25,353 bases of DNA from DAOTZU01 sp034433995 (GTDB lineage Bacteria; Chloroflexota; Anaerolineae; UBA1429). The notes beneath the pieces are model-generated. The model was not told the origin of the DNA. It saw nothing but the letters and a program-made list of their open reading frames with translations, and ran no database searches. The translations under genes and the position numbers were made by a program. Below, piece by piece: positions 7,440-15,265 of this stretch; position 1 is the stretch's first letter, and every line of letters begins with the position of its first letter. The stretch is taken from assembly GCA_034433995.1 (NCBI GenBank), contig DAOTZU010000031.1:1-25353 (forward strand), read 5' to 3'.

Positions 7440-7468
7440 ATTATGCCGCGGAACGCTCCCCAGGTCAA
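7440..7468 (-). promoter_or_regulatory. Sigma-70-type promoter of the ferritin-VIT1 gene
   Basis: On the minus strand, TTGACC (7468-7463) and CATAAT (7445-7440) are spaced by 17 bases. The leader is about 43 bases. No clear Fur or MntR box was recognised. Confidence 0.7.
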
Positions 7469-7603
7469 GGGGAGAACAGAAGGGTGAGTGGTCATGCCGA
7501 TGTAACATCCTGGCCACTCTCCCTGCGGATGAGGGTGTGGGAAAAAGTATTGCCGCAATGGTGGGCAATTCTGGTCGAGCTTCCCATGATGCGTCGGTTT
7601 GCC

Positions 7604-7828
7604 GAGGGATAGTGGGCCTTGCTCGCCTTCGGATGGAATCCGCCGGCTCCGCCTGCCAAGCCCGCACCGCACCCCGCGGGCTTCCCACCCCCAGCCGTCG
7701 GTTTCCAACCGACGGCTACGGGTCTCTGGCGGCGCCTTTCGCCGTCGGATGGAATCCGCCGGCTCTGCCTGCCAAGCCCGCGCTGCGGGCTTCCCACCCC
7801 CAGCCGTCGGTTTCCAACCGACGGCTGC
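7604..7828 (+). repeat. Tandem, diverged repeat copies R3 and R4
   Basis: Two head-to-tail copies of the three-hairpin core lie at about 7604-7722 and 7738-7828, without recognisable right-hand MITE ends or target duplication. Their third hairpin is longer than in R1 (arms AGCCGTCGGTT and AACCGACGGCT), changed on both arms together. In R3 the loop of hairpin 2 has grown to 10 bases while its 8-bp stem is unchanged. They form a distinct subtype of the family. Confidence 0.75.
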
Positions 7829-7859
7829 CCCCGCTCTTGGCACCATTACGCGGATGGAT

Positions 7860-7889
7860 TTGACATGCAGCCCCTGTTCCGTGTATTGT
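7860..7889 (+). promoter_or_regulatory. Possible promoter of the dehydrogenase pair
   Basis: TTGACA (7860-7865) and TATTGT (7884-7889) are 18 bases apart. The leader would be about 108 bases. The -35 is perfect and the -10 fair. Confidence 0.5.
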
Positions 7890-8005
7890 GCGGTCAATAT
7901 CAAGGGCTTTGCGGGTCGTATGCGGCCGAGATGCCAAGGATCCATCTGCCTCGCTGCCGTCTGCGACCCGCGGAGGACCTAAAGTTTGTACAGGGGGATG
8001 CGCTT

Positions 8006-8749
8006 ATGGAGATCGAGCTGACGGACAAGATTGCCCTGGTCACCGGGGGCGCGGCCGGCATCGGCCGGGCCTGCGCCCAAATCCTGGCCGAGGCCGGGGC
8101 GCGGGTGGTGATCGCCGATATCAACCTGGCCGGCGCCCAAGAGGTGGCCGCCGGCCTGCCCCAGGGCCTCGCTCTGCGCTGCGACCTGGGCGATCCGGAG
8201 GACGCCCAGGCCCTGTGCCGGCGGCTGGAGGCGGAGCTGGGCGGCGTGGATATCCTGGTGAATAACGCCGGCATCATCGCCTACAGGCGCGGCATCGGCG
8301 CCGTCTCGGTGGAGGAGTGGGACAAGCTCCTGGATATCAACCTGCGGGGGCCGTTCCTCCTCTGCCAGGGCCTCATCGAGGGGATGAAACGCAAGGGCTG
8401 GGGGCGGATCATCAACTTTTCTTCCCTGGCGGCGCGGGTGGGGGGCATTGATGTGGGCATCCACTATGCTGTGGCCAAGGCCGGCCTCATCGGCCTGACC
8501 AAGACCCTGGCCAAGGAGGGCGGCCCTTACGGCGTGACGGTCAACGCTGTGGCGCCCGGGTTCATCGCCACCGAGCCCGTCAAGCGACAGATCGGCGACC
8601 GCGAGGCCGAATACGCCGCCCAGATTCCCCTGCGGCGGCTGGGCCAGCCGGAGGATGTGGCCAAGGTGGTGCTCTTTTTGGCCTCTTCCCTGGCCGATTA
8701 TGTGACGGGCATCGTGTTGGATATCAACGGCGGCATCTACATGGGGTGA
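8006..8749 (+). CDS. Short-chain dehydrogenase/reductase, FabG-like
   Basis: 247 residues from ATG at 8006, with AGGGGG about 9 bases before it. It is a classical SDR. The cofactor motif TGGAAGIG is near residues 13-20, with D37 of VIADIN at the end of the second strand favouring NAD(H). NNAG follows, then the catalytic Ser in INFSS and the YAVAK pair (YxxxK). The C-terminal end GGIYMG is also typical. The family oxidises or reduces sugar, polyol or acyl substrates; the substrate here cannot be read from sequence. It is followed after 4 bases by an Ldh2-type dehydrogenase, so the two probably work in one catabolic route, for example on a sugar acid or hydroxy acid. The overlapping longer frame upstream lies in repeats and is rejected. 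Confidence 0.93.
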   Translation: MEIELTDKIALVTGGAAGIGRACAQILAEAGARVVIADINLAGAQEVAAGLPQGLALRCDLGDPEDAQALCRRLEAELGGVDILVNNAGIIAYRRGIGAVSVEEWDKLLDINLRGPFLLCQGLIEGMKRKGWGRIINFSSLAARVGGIDVGIHYAVAKAGLIGLTKTLAKEGGPYGVTVNAVAPGFIATEPVKRQIGDREAEYAAQIPLRRLGQPEDVAKVVLFLASSLADYVTGIVLDINGGIYMG

Positions 8750-8753
8750 GACG

Positions 8754-9821
8754 ATGAGCGAGACCAAGACCAACCTAGGCGCAGCGGGCGGCCTCGTCCC
8801 GGCACAGAAACTCTTGACCTTTGCCCAACGGGTGTTGATGGCGGTGGGCGTGCCCGAGGCCGATGCCCACATCGTGGCCGATTGCTTGACCACGGCCAAC
8901 CTTTCCGGCATTGATTCCCACGGCGTCGTCCGCCTGGCCCATTATGTGCGGCGGTTGCAGAACGGCACTATCAAGACCCATCCGCAACTGCGGTTCGAGC
9001 AGCGGGCGCCCGCCTTGGGGATCATGGATGGCGACCACGGCTTGGGCCATGTGGTGACGTATCACGCCTGCACCGAGGCGATGAAATTGGCCGAGGCCAG
9101 CGGCAACGGCACGGTGGTGATCAAGAACTCGAGCCATTTCGGCATGACGGGCTATTACATTCTGCGGCTGGTCAACGCGGGCTATGCGGCCATGATGATG
9201 ACCTCCACCGACGCCTTCCTCATCCCCTTTGGCGGGCGCAAGCCCTTTTTCGGCACCAACCCCATTGCCATCGGTTTCCCCACCGATGGCATACCCCTGA
9301 TCTTGGATATGGCCACCACCTCCATCCCCTATGGCAAGGTGGCCCTGGCCAAGATCGAGGGCAAGCCCATCCCGCCCGATTGGGGCTTTGACGAGGAGGG
9401 CAACCCCACCACCGATCCCAACCGCATCGCCGGATTGCATCCCATCGCCGGGCCCAAGGGGAGCGGCCTGGCGATGATCATTGACATTTTCTGCAGCATC
9501 CTCTCGGGCATGCCCTTCGGCCCGCACATCAACAAGATGTACACCGAGCTGGACCAGCCCCGCCGGCTGGGACATTTTGTCACCGTATGGGATATCAACC
9601 GGTTGATGCCTTTGGCAACCTTCAAGGCCTATCTCAAGCAAATGTGCGACGAGCTGAACGCCATGCCGCCGGCCCAGGGGTTCACCAAAGTCTATTACCC
9701 CGGCCAGGTGGAAGGGGAACGGCGCGCGCAGCGCCAGGCGGAGGGGATCCCCATCGATCCCGGCCTGTGGGAGGAGCTGCGCACCTTGGGGGAACGTTTC
9801 CACATCCCCTTCCCCGGCTAG
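8754..9821 (+). CDS. Malate/L-lactate/ureidoglycolate dehydrogenase family (Ldh_2) oxidoreductase
   Basis: 355 residues, starting 4 bases after the SDR stop with GGGGTGAG as ribosome-binding site. Family hallmarks are SGIDSHGVVRLAHYVRRL near residues 50-67, NSSHFGMTGYY with the catalytic His, FGTNPIAIGFP, LDMATTSIPYGKV and GPKGSGLAMIIDI. Length matches the family (about 330-360). These NAD(P)-dependent enzymes interconvert 2-hydroxy acids and 2-oxo acids (malate, lactate, ureidoglycolate, 2,3-diketogulonate). They use a fold unrelated to classical lactate dehydrogenase. Pairing with an SDR suggests successive oxidation steps. The exact substrate is open. Confidence 0.92.
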   Translation: MSETKTNLGAAGGLVPAQKLLTFAQRVLMAVGVPEADAHIVADCLTTANLSGIDSHGVVRLAHYVRRLQNGTIKTHPQLRFEQRAPALGIMDGDHGLGHVVTYHACTEAMKLAEASGNGTVVIKNSSHFGMTGYYILRLVNAGYAAMMMTSTDAFLIPFGGRKPFFGTNPIAIGFPTDGIPLILDMATTSIPYGKVALAKIEGKPIPPDWGFDEEGNPTTDPNRIAGLHPIAGPKGSGLAMIIDIFCSILSGMPFGPHINKMYTELDQPRRLGHFVTVWDINRLMPLATFKAYLKQMCDELNAMPPAQGFTKVYYPGQVEGERRAQRQAEGIPIDPGLWEELRTLGERFHIPFPG

Positions 9822-9851
9822 TTCCAAGCTGATGTTGCGAGGCCACGCATT

Positions 9852-9880
9852 TTGACGGCCATAGCCCTCTGTTCTATAAT
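9852..9880 (+). promoter_or_regulatory. Strong sigma-70-type promoter of the CDF gene
   Basis: TTGACG (9852-9857) and TATAAT (9875-9880) are exactly 17 bases apart. Transcription should start near 9887. Confidence 0.8.
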
Positions 9881-9895
9881 GTTATCAGGTGAATG

Positions 9896-9923
9896 CGCCG
9901 CCACAGGACCCGCTGTGGCGGCG
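9896..9923 (+). promoter_or_regulatory. 5'-leader hairpin of the CDF gene
   Basis: A perfect 11-bp stem (CGCCGCCACAG and its complement) with the 6-nt loop GACCCG begins about 9 bases into the predicted transcript. No T-run follows, so it is more likely an RNA-stabilising or regulatory hairpin, or an operator in DNA, than a terminator. Confidence 0.55.
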
Positions 9924-9947
9924 TCTCTGTTGATGGAATGAGGGATA

Positions 9948-11372
9948 ATGACAGCACAACAACCGCTCTCGGCGCTGGATACTTTCCGCGGCATCCGCAG
10001 GGTGCTTTGGATCACCATGGGACTCAACCTGCTGGCCACTGCGGCCAAGCTGGCGGTTGGTTATCTTACGGGTTCCTTGAGCCTGATCGCCGACGGCTTG
10101 GACTCGGTGTTCGACTCGGCCTCTAACATCATCGGCCTGGTGGGCATTGCTGTGGCCGCCCGGCCCGCCGATGCGCGTCATCCCTATGGCCACCGCAAGG
10201 CCGAGACGCTGACGGCCCTGATCATCGCCATGTTGCTCTTTCTCACCACTTGGGAGCTGGTCAAAAGCGCCGTGGAGCGCTTGCGCAACCCGGCCCTCAT
10301 CACCACGGAGGTGACCGTCTGGAGTTTCGCGGCCTTGGCCTTCAGCATGGGCATCCACCTTTTGGTGGTCTGGTACGAGCTGCGCGAGGGGCGCCGCCTC
10401 CACAGTGACGTGCTCGTCGCCGATGCCCTGCACACCCGGGCCGATCTGTTCGTCTCTCTTGCCGTGATGGTGGGGTTGGTCTTTGTGCGGTTGGGCTTTC
10501 CCTTGGCCGATCCTCTCTTGGCCCTTGTGGTGGCAGCGCTCATCGGCAAGATCGGCGTGGACATTATCCGGCAGAGCCTGCCCACCTTGATGGACGAGAT
10601 GGCCTTGGCCGATGGGGAGCTGACGCGGGTGATCCTCTCGGTGCCGGGCGTCGTCTCGTGTCATCGGGTGCGGGCGCGAGGACACGAGATGGCCGTCTAT
10701 GCCGATTTGCACATCCGGGTGGATCCGGCCATGAGCGCCGAACAGGCCCACGCCATCGCCCACGAGGTAGAGCGCCGCGTGCGGGAGCATTCCCCCAGCA
10801 TCCAGGATGTGACCATCCATGTGGAACCCGCCACCGCCATCCCCCAAGAGACGACCCAAGAGGAGATCACCCTCAAACTGCGCCGCTTGGCCGATGGTCT
10901 GGGGCTGGGGGTGCACAACGTTTGGGCCTACCAGGTGGAAGGGCATTATTTCGTCGAGGTGCACCTGGAGGCTGATGGCGCCTTGACCTTGCAACAGGCC
11001 CATCAATTGGCCTCCACGCTGGAGGAGCGCGCCCGCGCCGAGATCCCCCATCTGCGCGAGGTGACCACCCACATCGAACCTCGAGGGCAACTCACCGCGG
11101 AGGCCGGACCACGGTTGAATGAAGCAGAGGTCAGGGCCGAGGTGCAACGGATCGTCACGGCCAATTTGGGCAGGGAGAGCCACCACTTGCAGGTGCGCCC
11201 GGCCCAGCATGGTTGGGATGTCTCGCTGCACTATACGTTACCCGGAGAGATGTCCCTGGCCGATGCCCACCAGCTCAGCAGCCAGGTGGAGCGCGCGCTC
11301 TATACCACAGTGCGGGATATCAACCGCGTGGTGGTGCATACCGAGCCGCAAGAGGAGGCGGACCGAGGCTGA
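9948..11372 (+). CDS. Cation diffusion facilitator with three tandem cytoplasmic domains
   Basis: 474 residues, much longer than the usual 290-320. Residues ~15-210 are the six-span CDF domain, with metal-site residues D52 and D56 (DSVFD) and H162 and D166 (HTRAD). That is the DD-HD pattern seen in FieF-type transporters of Zn, Fe or related metals, and YGHRK follows at 80-84. The C-terminal ferredoxin-like metal-sensing domain is present three times: about 212-294, 303-378 and 390-467, ending in IHVEP, THIEP and VHTEP respectively, each with a preceding AHxL/I helix. Normal CDFs have one such domain and dimerise through it. The start has GAGGG before ATG. The gene has its own promoter and leader hairpin. 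Export of divalent metal by proton exchange is expected. Confidence 0.92.
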   Translation: MTAQQPLSALDTFRGIRRVLWITMGLNLLATAAKLAVGYLTGSLSLIADGLDSVFDSASNIIGLVGIAVAARPADARHPYGHRKAETLTALIIAMLLFLTTWELVKSAVERLRNPALITTEVTVWSFAALAFSMGIHLLVVWYELREGRRLHSDVLVADALHTRADLFVSLAVMVGLVFVRLGFPLADPLLALVVAALIGKIGVDIIRQSLPTLMDEMALADGELTRVILSVPGVVSCHRVRARGHEMAVYADLHIRVDPAMSAEQAHAIAHEVERRVREHSPSIQDVTIHVEPATAIPQETTQEEITLKLRRLADGLGLGVHNVWAYQVEGHYFVEVHLEADGALTLQQAHQLASTLEERARAEIPHLREVTTHIEPRGQLTAEAGPRLNEAEVRAEVQRIVTANLGRESHHLQVRPAQHGWDVSLHYTLPGEMSLADAHQLSSQVERALYTTVRDINRVVVHTEPQEEADRG

Positions 11373-11383
11373 CGCCTGGCGGA

Positions 11384-11411
11384 TTGACACCCCCGGCCTC
11401 TAGATTAAAAT
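11384..11411 (+). promoter_or_regulatory. Promoter of the DUF1015 transcript or leader RNA
   Basis: A perfect TTGACA (11384-11389) and TAAAAT (11406-11411) are 16 bases apart. The predicted start is near 11418, about 170 bases before the DUF1015 gene. Confidence 0.7.
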
Positions 11412-11417
11412 AGGTTA

Positions 11418-11561
11418 CGTTGCACCGTGGGGGATGATCCTCACCCGCTGGCGATGGGGTCCAGGCGCGGCAGGGTGCGCCGTCTGTGGGGCAAGGGCAT
11501 TGCAGAGGGGCGCCGACGCCGGTAGCTCTTGCCAGCACGCCTTTTTAGGCTGCTGGCTTTT
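11418..11561 (+). ncRNA. Structured leader or small RNA upstream of DUF1015 (unidentified)
   Basis: This is the segment between the promoter and the terminator-like hairpin, about 144 bases. It is very GC-rich with several local stems: GTGGGGG with a partner at 11427-11444, and GGCGC with GCGCC near 11473-11490. I could not match it to 6S RNA, SRP RNA, tRNA or a riboswitch class from memory. An open frame of 46 codons (ATG 11434, TAG 11572-11574) runs through it and across the terminator, with GGGGG directly before the ATG. It could be a cis-acting attenuator, a small RNA or a leader peptide. Confidence 0.35.
11531..11561 (+). terminator. Intrinsic terminator or attenuator before DUF1015
   Basis: GCCAGCA (11531-11537), a bulged C, GCC, loop TTTTTA, GGC and TGCTGGC (11551-11557) give a 10-bp stem, followed by TTTT. 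It ends 26 bases before the DUF1015 start, inside the transcript made from the promoter at 11384. Confidence 0.6.
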
Positions 11562-11587
11562 CCAGATCCCCTAGAAACGAGGCGAGG

Positions 11588-12856
11588 ATGGTGGAGGTCA
11601 TCCCTTTCCGTGGTTTACATTATGCCGAGCTCAAGGCCAGCGTCTTGGCTCCGCCGTATGATGTGATCTCGCCCGCCCAGCGGCGGCGGTTGTTGGCCCG
11701 CGATCCTTTCAACATCGTGCGGGTGGACCTGGGGCCCACGCCCACACCGCCGGAATGGTACACAAAGGCCGCGGAGAACCTGGCCCGCTGGGTGGCCACG
11801 GGCGTCCTTGTCCGTGAGGAGCGCCCCTTGCTCTATGGCTACCAGCAGCACTTTTCCCTGGAGGACGGGCGCCGGCGGGTGCGCACCGGTTTTCTGGCGC
11901 GGGTGCGCTTGGCAGAGTGGGGGCAAGGGATCCATCGCCATGAACACACCCGCATGGAGCCACGGGCCGACCGTCTCCGCTTGATGGAGACCACCCAGGC
12001 CCAGCTCAGCCCCGTCTTTGGGCTCTATCGCGATCCGGAGGGGGAACTGCGGCGCTGGCTTGAACCGCCGGCGCAGCCCTGGTACGATGGTCTGGATGAG
12101 GATGGGGTGCGCCATATCTTTTGGCCGTTGACCGATCCGGCGACCATGGCGGCGTTGGTGGAGGGGATGCGCTCCAAAGAGGTGGTCATCGCCGATGGGC
12201 ATCATCGCTACGAGACGGCCCTGACCTATCGGGCGGAGCGGCGCCGGGCAGAGGGCAACCCGCCGACGCCCCAGCCTTACGATTATGTGCTCATGTACCT
12301 GACCGCCTTGGAGGATCCCGGCCTGGAGATCTTGGCCACCCACCGGGTCATCACCCATCTGCCCGTGTTGAATGGGCTGAGTTTTTTAAAGTCTTGCGCC
12401 CGGGATTTTGAGCTGATTCCGGTGCGAGATACCACGCTGCGTGAGGCGGTGGCCCGCGCGGCAGGGGACACGGTGGCCATCGGCGTCGAGCTGGGGTGGG
12501 CGGGAGCCTGGGTCTTGAGGCTGAAAGACATGGAACGCGCCCGTCGGGCGGCCGGCGCCGGCGCCGATCTGGCCGAGCTGGATGTGTGTGTCCTGCAGAA
12601 CCTGATCTTTAGGCCCCGTCTAGGGATCACGCCGGAGCTTTTGACCATAGGCGAGCTGGTGCATTACACCATCCATGAGGAGGAGGCCCGGGCGGCCGTT
12701 CAACGGGGCGAGGCCCAGGTGGCCTTTATCCTCAACCCCACCAAGCCTGAGCAGGTCTGGCAGGCGGCGTGTCGCGGCGTGACGCTGCCACCCAAAAGCA
12801 CCTATTTTTATCCCAAGCTGTTGACGGGGTTGGTGATCAATCCGTTGGATGGCTGA
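11588..12856 (+). CDS. DUF1015 family protein
   Basis: 422 residues. The N-terminus (VIPFRGLHY and LAPPYDVISP) and the motif IADGHHRYETAL near residue 200-212 identify the DUF1015 family, as does a nearby segment IHRHEHTRMEPRADRL. Length fits the family (about 400-430). The role of this family is not settled. It is widespread, often near serine-biosynthesis genes, and some annotators link it to nucleotide-binding or kinase activity. I make no functional claim. It starts 26 bases after a terminator-like hairpin and ends next to the GH130 gene, which begins either overlapping it by 8 bases or 25 bases after it, so the two are co-transcribed. Confidence 0.88.
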   Translation: MVEVIPFRGLHYAELKASVLAPPYDVISPAQRRRLLARDPFNIVRVDLGPTPTPPEWYTKAAENLARWVATGVLVREERPLLYGYQQHFSLEDGRRRVRTGFLARVRLAEWGQGIHRHEHTRMEPRADRLRLMETTQAQLSPVFGLYRDPEGELRRWLEPPAQPWYDGLDEDGVRHIFWPLTDPATMAALVEGMRSKEVVIADGHHRYETALTYRAERRRAEGNPPTPQPYDYVLMYLTALEDPGLEILATHRVITHLPVLNGLSFLKSCARDFELIPVRDTTLREAVARAAGDTVAIGVELGWAGAWVLRLKDMERARRAAGAGADLAELDVCVLQNLIFRPRLGITPELLTIGELVHYTIHEEEARAAVQRGEAQVAFILNPTKPEQVWQAACRGVTLPPKSTYFYPKLLTGLVINPLDG

Positions 12857-12881
12857 ACGGCGGAAAATGAAAGGGGGGAAA

Positions 12882-13880
12882 ATGCTGGGACCTCTACCGT
12901 TGATCGGCGAACTCCACTCCAGCCCGGTGATGCGCCGCTATCCGGGCAATCCCATCCTTTCGGCCAAGGATGTGCCCTACCCGGCGATGTTGGTGTTCAA
13001 CGCCGGCGTGGCCAAATACCAGGGGCGCTATGTGATGGTCTTTCGCAACGATTATGGTTCCCTTGAGGAGCAGCGTCTCGACGGCACCAACCTGGGCCTG
13101 GCCTTCAGCGACGACGGCATCCACTGGCAGGTGGAGCCGCAGCCCTGTTTCGCCTGGCAGGACGAGGAGGTGCGCCGGGTCTATGATCCGCGGCTCATCG
13201 TCATCGAGGGACGCTGCTATGTCTGTTTCGCCGTGGATACCTGGCATGGCGTCTGCGGCGGCATCGCCATCACCGAGGATTTTTACCATTACGAGATCCT
13301 CAGCGTCTCCACCCCTGATAACCGCAACATGGTCCTCTTTCCGGAGCGCATCGGCGGCAAATATGTGCGCTTGGAGCGGCCCTTTCCCGTGTATGGGCGT
13401 GGCGGGGGCGAGCGGTTCGATATTTGGCTCTCCCGCTCGCCGGATTTGCGCTACTGGGGCGATGCCCACCTCCTCTTGGCCGTGGAGCATGTGCCCTATG
13501 CCAATACCAAGATCGGCCCCGCCGCGCCGCCGGTCAAGACGCCCAAGGGCTGGCTCACCACCTTCCACGCCGTGGATACGGACCCCTCCCGGGGCAAGAA
13601 CGGCTGGGAGCCCGTCTGGCGCAAACGCTACACCGCCGGCGTGATGCTCTTGGATCTGGAGGACCCGCGCAAGATCGTCGGCCTGTACAAGGAGCCGCTC
13701 CTCGCCCCCGAAGCACCTTATGAGGTGGAGGGAGGTTTCCGCAACCATACCATCTTTCCCTGCGGGATGATCCTGGAGGACGATGGCGAGGTGAAACTGT
13801 ACTACGGCGCGGCCGATAGCGTCACCTGTTTGGCCACCGCCCACGTGGACGATCTGATCGCCCTGTGCCTCCAGCGCTGA
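12882..13880 (+). CDS. Glycoside hydrolase family 130 (mannoside phosphorylase-like)
   Basis: 332 residues from ATG at 12882, chosen for the G-run ribosome-binding site just before it; in-frame ATGs at 12849 and 12867 would add 11 or 5 unconserved residues. The five-bladed beta-propeller signatures of GH130 are visible: RRYPGNPIL, VFNAGVAKYQGRYVMVFR, YDPRL (D102, candidate catalytic Asp), IGPAAPPVKTPKGWLTTFHAV and FPCGMIL near the end. GH130 enzymes cleave beta-mannosides (beta-1,4 or beta-1,2) by phosphorolysis or hydrolysis inside the cell. Phosphorolysis would give mannose 1-phosphate. Which of the two applies cannot be decided by eye. It sits between DUF1015 and mntP in a rightward run; a GH2-type enzyme follows 1.6 kb later. 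Confidence 0.9.
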   Translation: MLGPLPLIGELHSSPVMRRYPGNPILSAKDVPYPAMLVFNAGVAKYQGRYVMVFRNDYGSLEEQRLDGTNLGLAFSDDGIHWQVEPQPCFAWQDEEVRRVYDPRLIVIEGRCYVCFAVDTWHGVCGGIAITEDFYHYEILSVSTPDNRNMVLFPERIGGKYVRLERPFPVYGRGGGERFDIWLSRSPDLRYWGDAHLLLAVEHVPYANTKIGPAAPPVKTPKGWLTTFHAVDTDPSRGKNGWEPVWRKRYTAGVMLLDLEDPRKIVGLYKEPLLAPEAPYEVEGGFRNHTIFPCGMILEDDGEVKLYYGAADSVTCLATAHVDDLIALCLQR

Positions 13881-13958
13881 GCGGCTGAAGGATTGCCTGC
13901 GGGTGGCGCGCTTTTGGCCGGTGGTCTTGGCGAAATCCTCTCCATAGAAACGGGAAAC

Positions 13959-14516
13959 ATGGGTCCGCTCTCCCTCGGTTTGCTCGCCGTGGGGCTGGCG
14001 ATGGACGCTTTCTCGGTCTCGGTATGCAACGGCATGACCATGCACAAGATCGAAGTGGACCTGGCGCTGCGCATGGCGGCCTTCTTTGGCGGGTTTCAGA
14101 TGCTCATGCCCTTGCTGGGCTGGTTGGGTGGTTTGGGCCTTATCGACCTGATCGCCGGCTTCGATCATTGGGTGGCCTTTGGCCTGTTGGCCCTCATCGG
14201 CGGCAAGATGGTGCACGAATCCACCCAGGGCGAGAATTGCGAACGGGTGATGAACGCCCGCAAGTTGGCCGTGCTGTTCATGTTGGCCATCGCCACCAGC
14301 ATTGATGCCCTGGCCGTGGGGTTGAGCTTGGCGGCGCTGAAGGTGGCCATCACCACGCCGATCTTGGTCATCGGCGCCGTCACTTTTTGCCTCTCGTTGG
14401 TGGGCACAGCCTTGGGTCGGCGGTTCGGTTATCTGTTGCAGAACAAGGCCGAGCTTCTGGGCGGGTTGATCCTCATCGGCATCGGCCTCAAGATCGTGGT
14501 GGAGCACCTGGTTTAG
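13959..14516 (+). CDS. mntP: Manganese efflux pump MntP
   Basis: 185 residues with six predicted membrane spans arranged as two similar halves. MntP motifs GLAMDAFSVSV (D16) and ATSIDALAVGLS carry the paired acidic residues thought to bind Mn(II). The start at 13959 gives the family length (about 185-190). A TTG at 13893 would add 22 non-conserved residues and is rejected. MntP exports Mn(II) to prevent toxicity. No yybP-ykoY manganese riboswitch is visible in the 78 bases before it. The next gene starts directly after its TAG, so the two are translationally coupled. Confidence 0.93.
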   Translation: MGPLSLGLLAVGLAMDAFSVSVCNGMTMHKIEVDLALRMAAFFGGFQMLMPLLGWLGGLGLIDLIAGFDHWVAFGLLALIGGKMVHESTQGENCERVMNARKLAVLFMLAIATSIDALAVGLSLAALKVAITTPILVIGAVTFCLSLVGTALGRRFGYLLQNKAELLGGLILIGIGLKIVVEHLV

Positions 14517-15251
14517 ATGAACATGGGGATCACAGGGCGTTTGCCCTTGCCTTGGGGCGAGATGGCCTACGGCCAACGGCAGGGACAGGGACGGCCGCTG
14601 CTCTTTTTGCACGGCACGGGTTGCGCCGGCGCGGATTGGGCCCCGACGCTGGCCGCGCTGACCGAGAGGTCCTGTCTTTGGTTGGATTTCCGCGGCCACG
14701 GCCAAAGCGCCGTGCCCGGCGCTCCCTTCACCTTGGACGATCTGGCCCAAGATGTCCTGGCCCTGCTGGCCGCCCTGGAGCTCTGGGATGTGTGGCTGGT
14801 GGGGCATAGCTTGGGCGGGATGGTGGCCCTGGCGGCGGCGCAACGCTCGACGCGGGTGGCCGGCTTGGCGCTCCTGGAGGGCTGGACCCGGCTGGATGTG
14901 GTGGCCCAGGCCTACGATGCGGCGACGCATCTGTATGGGCATCTCTCGGCGGAGGCCGTGGCCCGCATCCGCGAGCAGTACGAGCAGACCCGTGCCCGCT
15001 TCGCTCCCGCGCAATGGGAGCATTTCTGGCATTCGGTGCAACGGGCCGACGCCTGGGAATATCTAGAAACAACCCCTCTACCGATCCTGGAGGTGTACGG
15101 CGCTTTGGGGGCGCGACCGGACGCCCAGGCGCATCTGGCCATCCCCCAGCGGCCCAATATCGCCTGGGTATGGCTCCAAGGCGCCGGCCACTATCTGCCC
15201 CATGAGCGCCCAGAAGATGTGGCGGCCATCTGCCGGCATTGGCTGGGCTGA
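14517..15251 (+). CDS. Alpha/beta-fold hydrolase
   Basis: 244 residues. The oxyanion-hole motif HGTG is at 32-35, the nucleophile elbow GHSLGG has S98, and the catalytic His is in GAGHYLPHE (H225). The usual acid after the seventh strand (normally YGxxD) reads VYGALGARPD, so the Asp is shifted or replaced; E121 after the sixth strand or D202 could take the role. ATG follows the mntP stop without a gap; a second in-frame ATG lies at 14523. The substrate is unknown. A MITE lies 14 bases downstream of the stop and probably ends the transcript's coding region. Confidence 0.88.
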   Translation: MNMGITGRLPLPWGEMAYGQRQGQGRPLLFLHGTGCAGADWAPTLAALTERSCLWLDFRGHGQSAVPGAPFTLDDLAQDVLALLAALELWDVWLVGHSLGGMVALAAAQRSTRVAGLALLEGWTRLDVVAQAYDAATHLYGHLSAEAVARIREQYEQTRARFAPAQWEHFWHSVQRADAWEYLETTPLPILEVYGALGARPDAQAHLAIPQRPNIAWVWLQGAGHYLPHERPEDVAAICRHWLG

Positions 15252-15265
15252 GGGCAGACCTCTCA

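Larger units (their letters stand above)
7391..8005. other. Divergent intergenic region without a gene
   Basis: 615 bases separate the divergent ferritin-VIT1 and SDR genes. It contains the leftward promoter at 7440-7468, a tandem pair of repeats at 7604-7828 and a rightward promoter at 7860-7889. In 7469-7603 I see nothing else except GCGTCGGTTTGCCGAGG (7591-7607), which may be the remnant of another repeat. Open frames here translate the repeats and are not treated as genes. Confidence 0.7.

Noticed and set aside
7604..7828. CRISPR array
   Set aside because: Only two repeats of about 90 bases with internal dyads and no regular unique spacers; they belong to the dispersed repeat family.
11418..11587. 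tRNA, SRP RNA or 6S RNA in the DUF1015 leader
   Set aside because: TAGCTC resembles a tRNA D-arm but there is no T-arm; the SRP loop motif GGAAGGAAGC is absent; no long 6S-like end-pairing was found.
13881..13958. yybP-ykoY manganese riboswitch before mntP
   Set aside because: The gap is only 78 bases and shows neither the conserved loops nor an expression platform.
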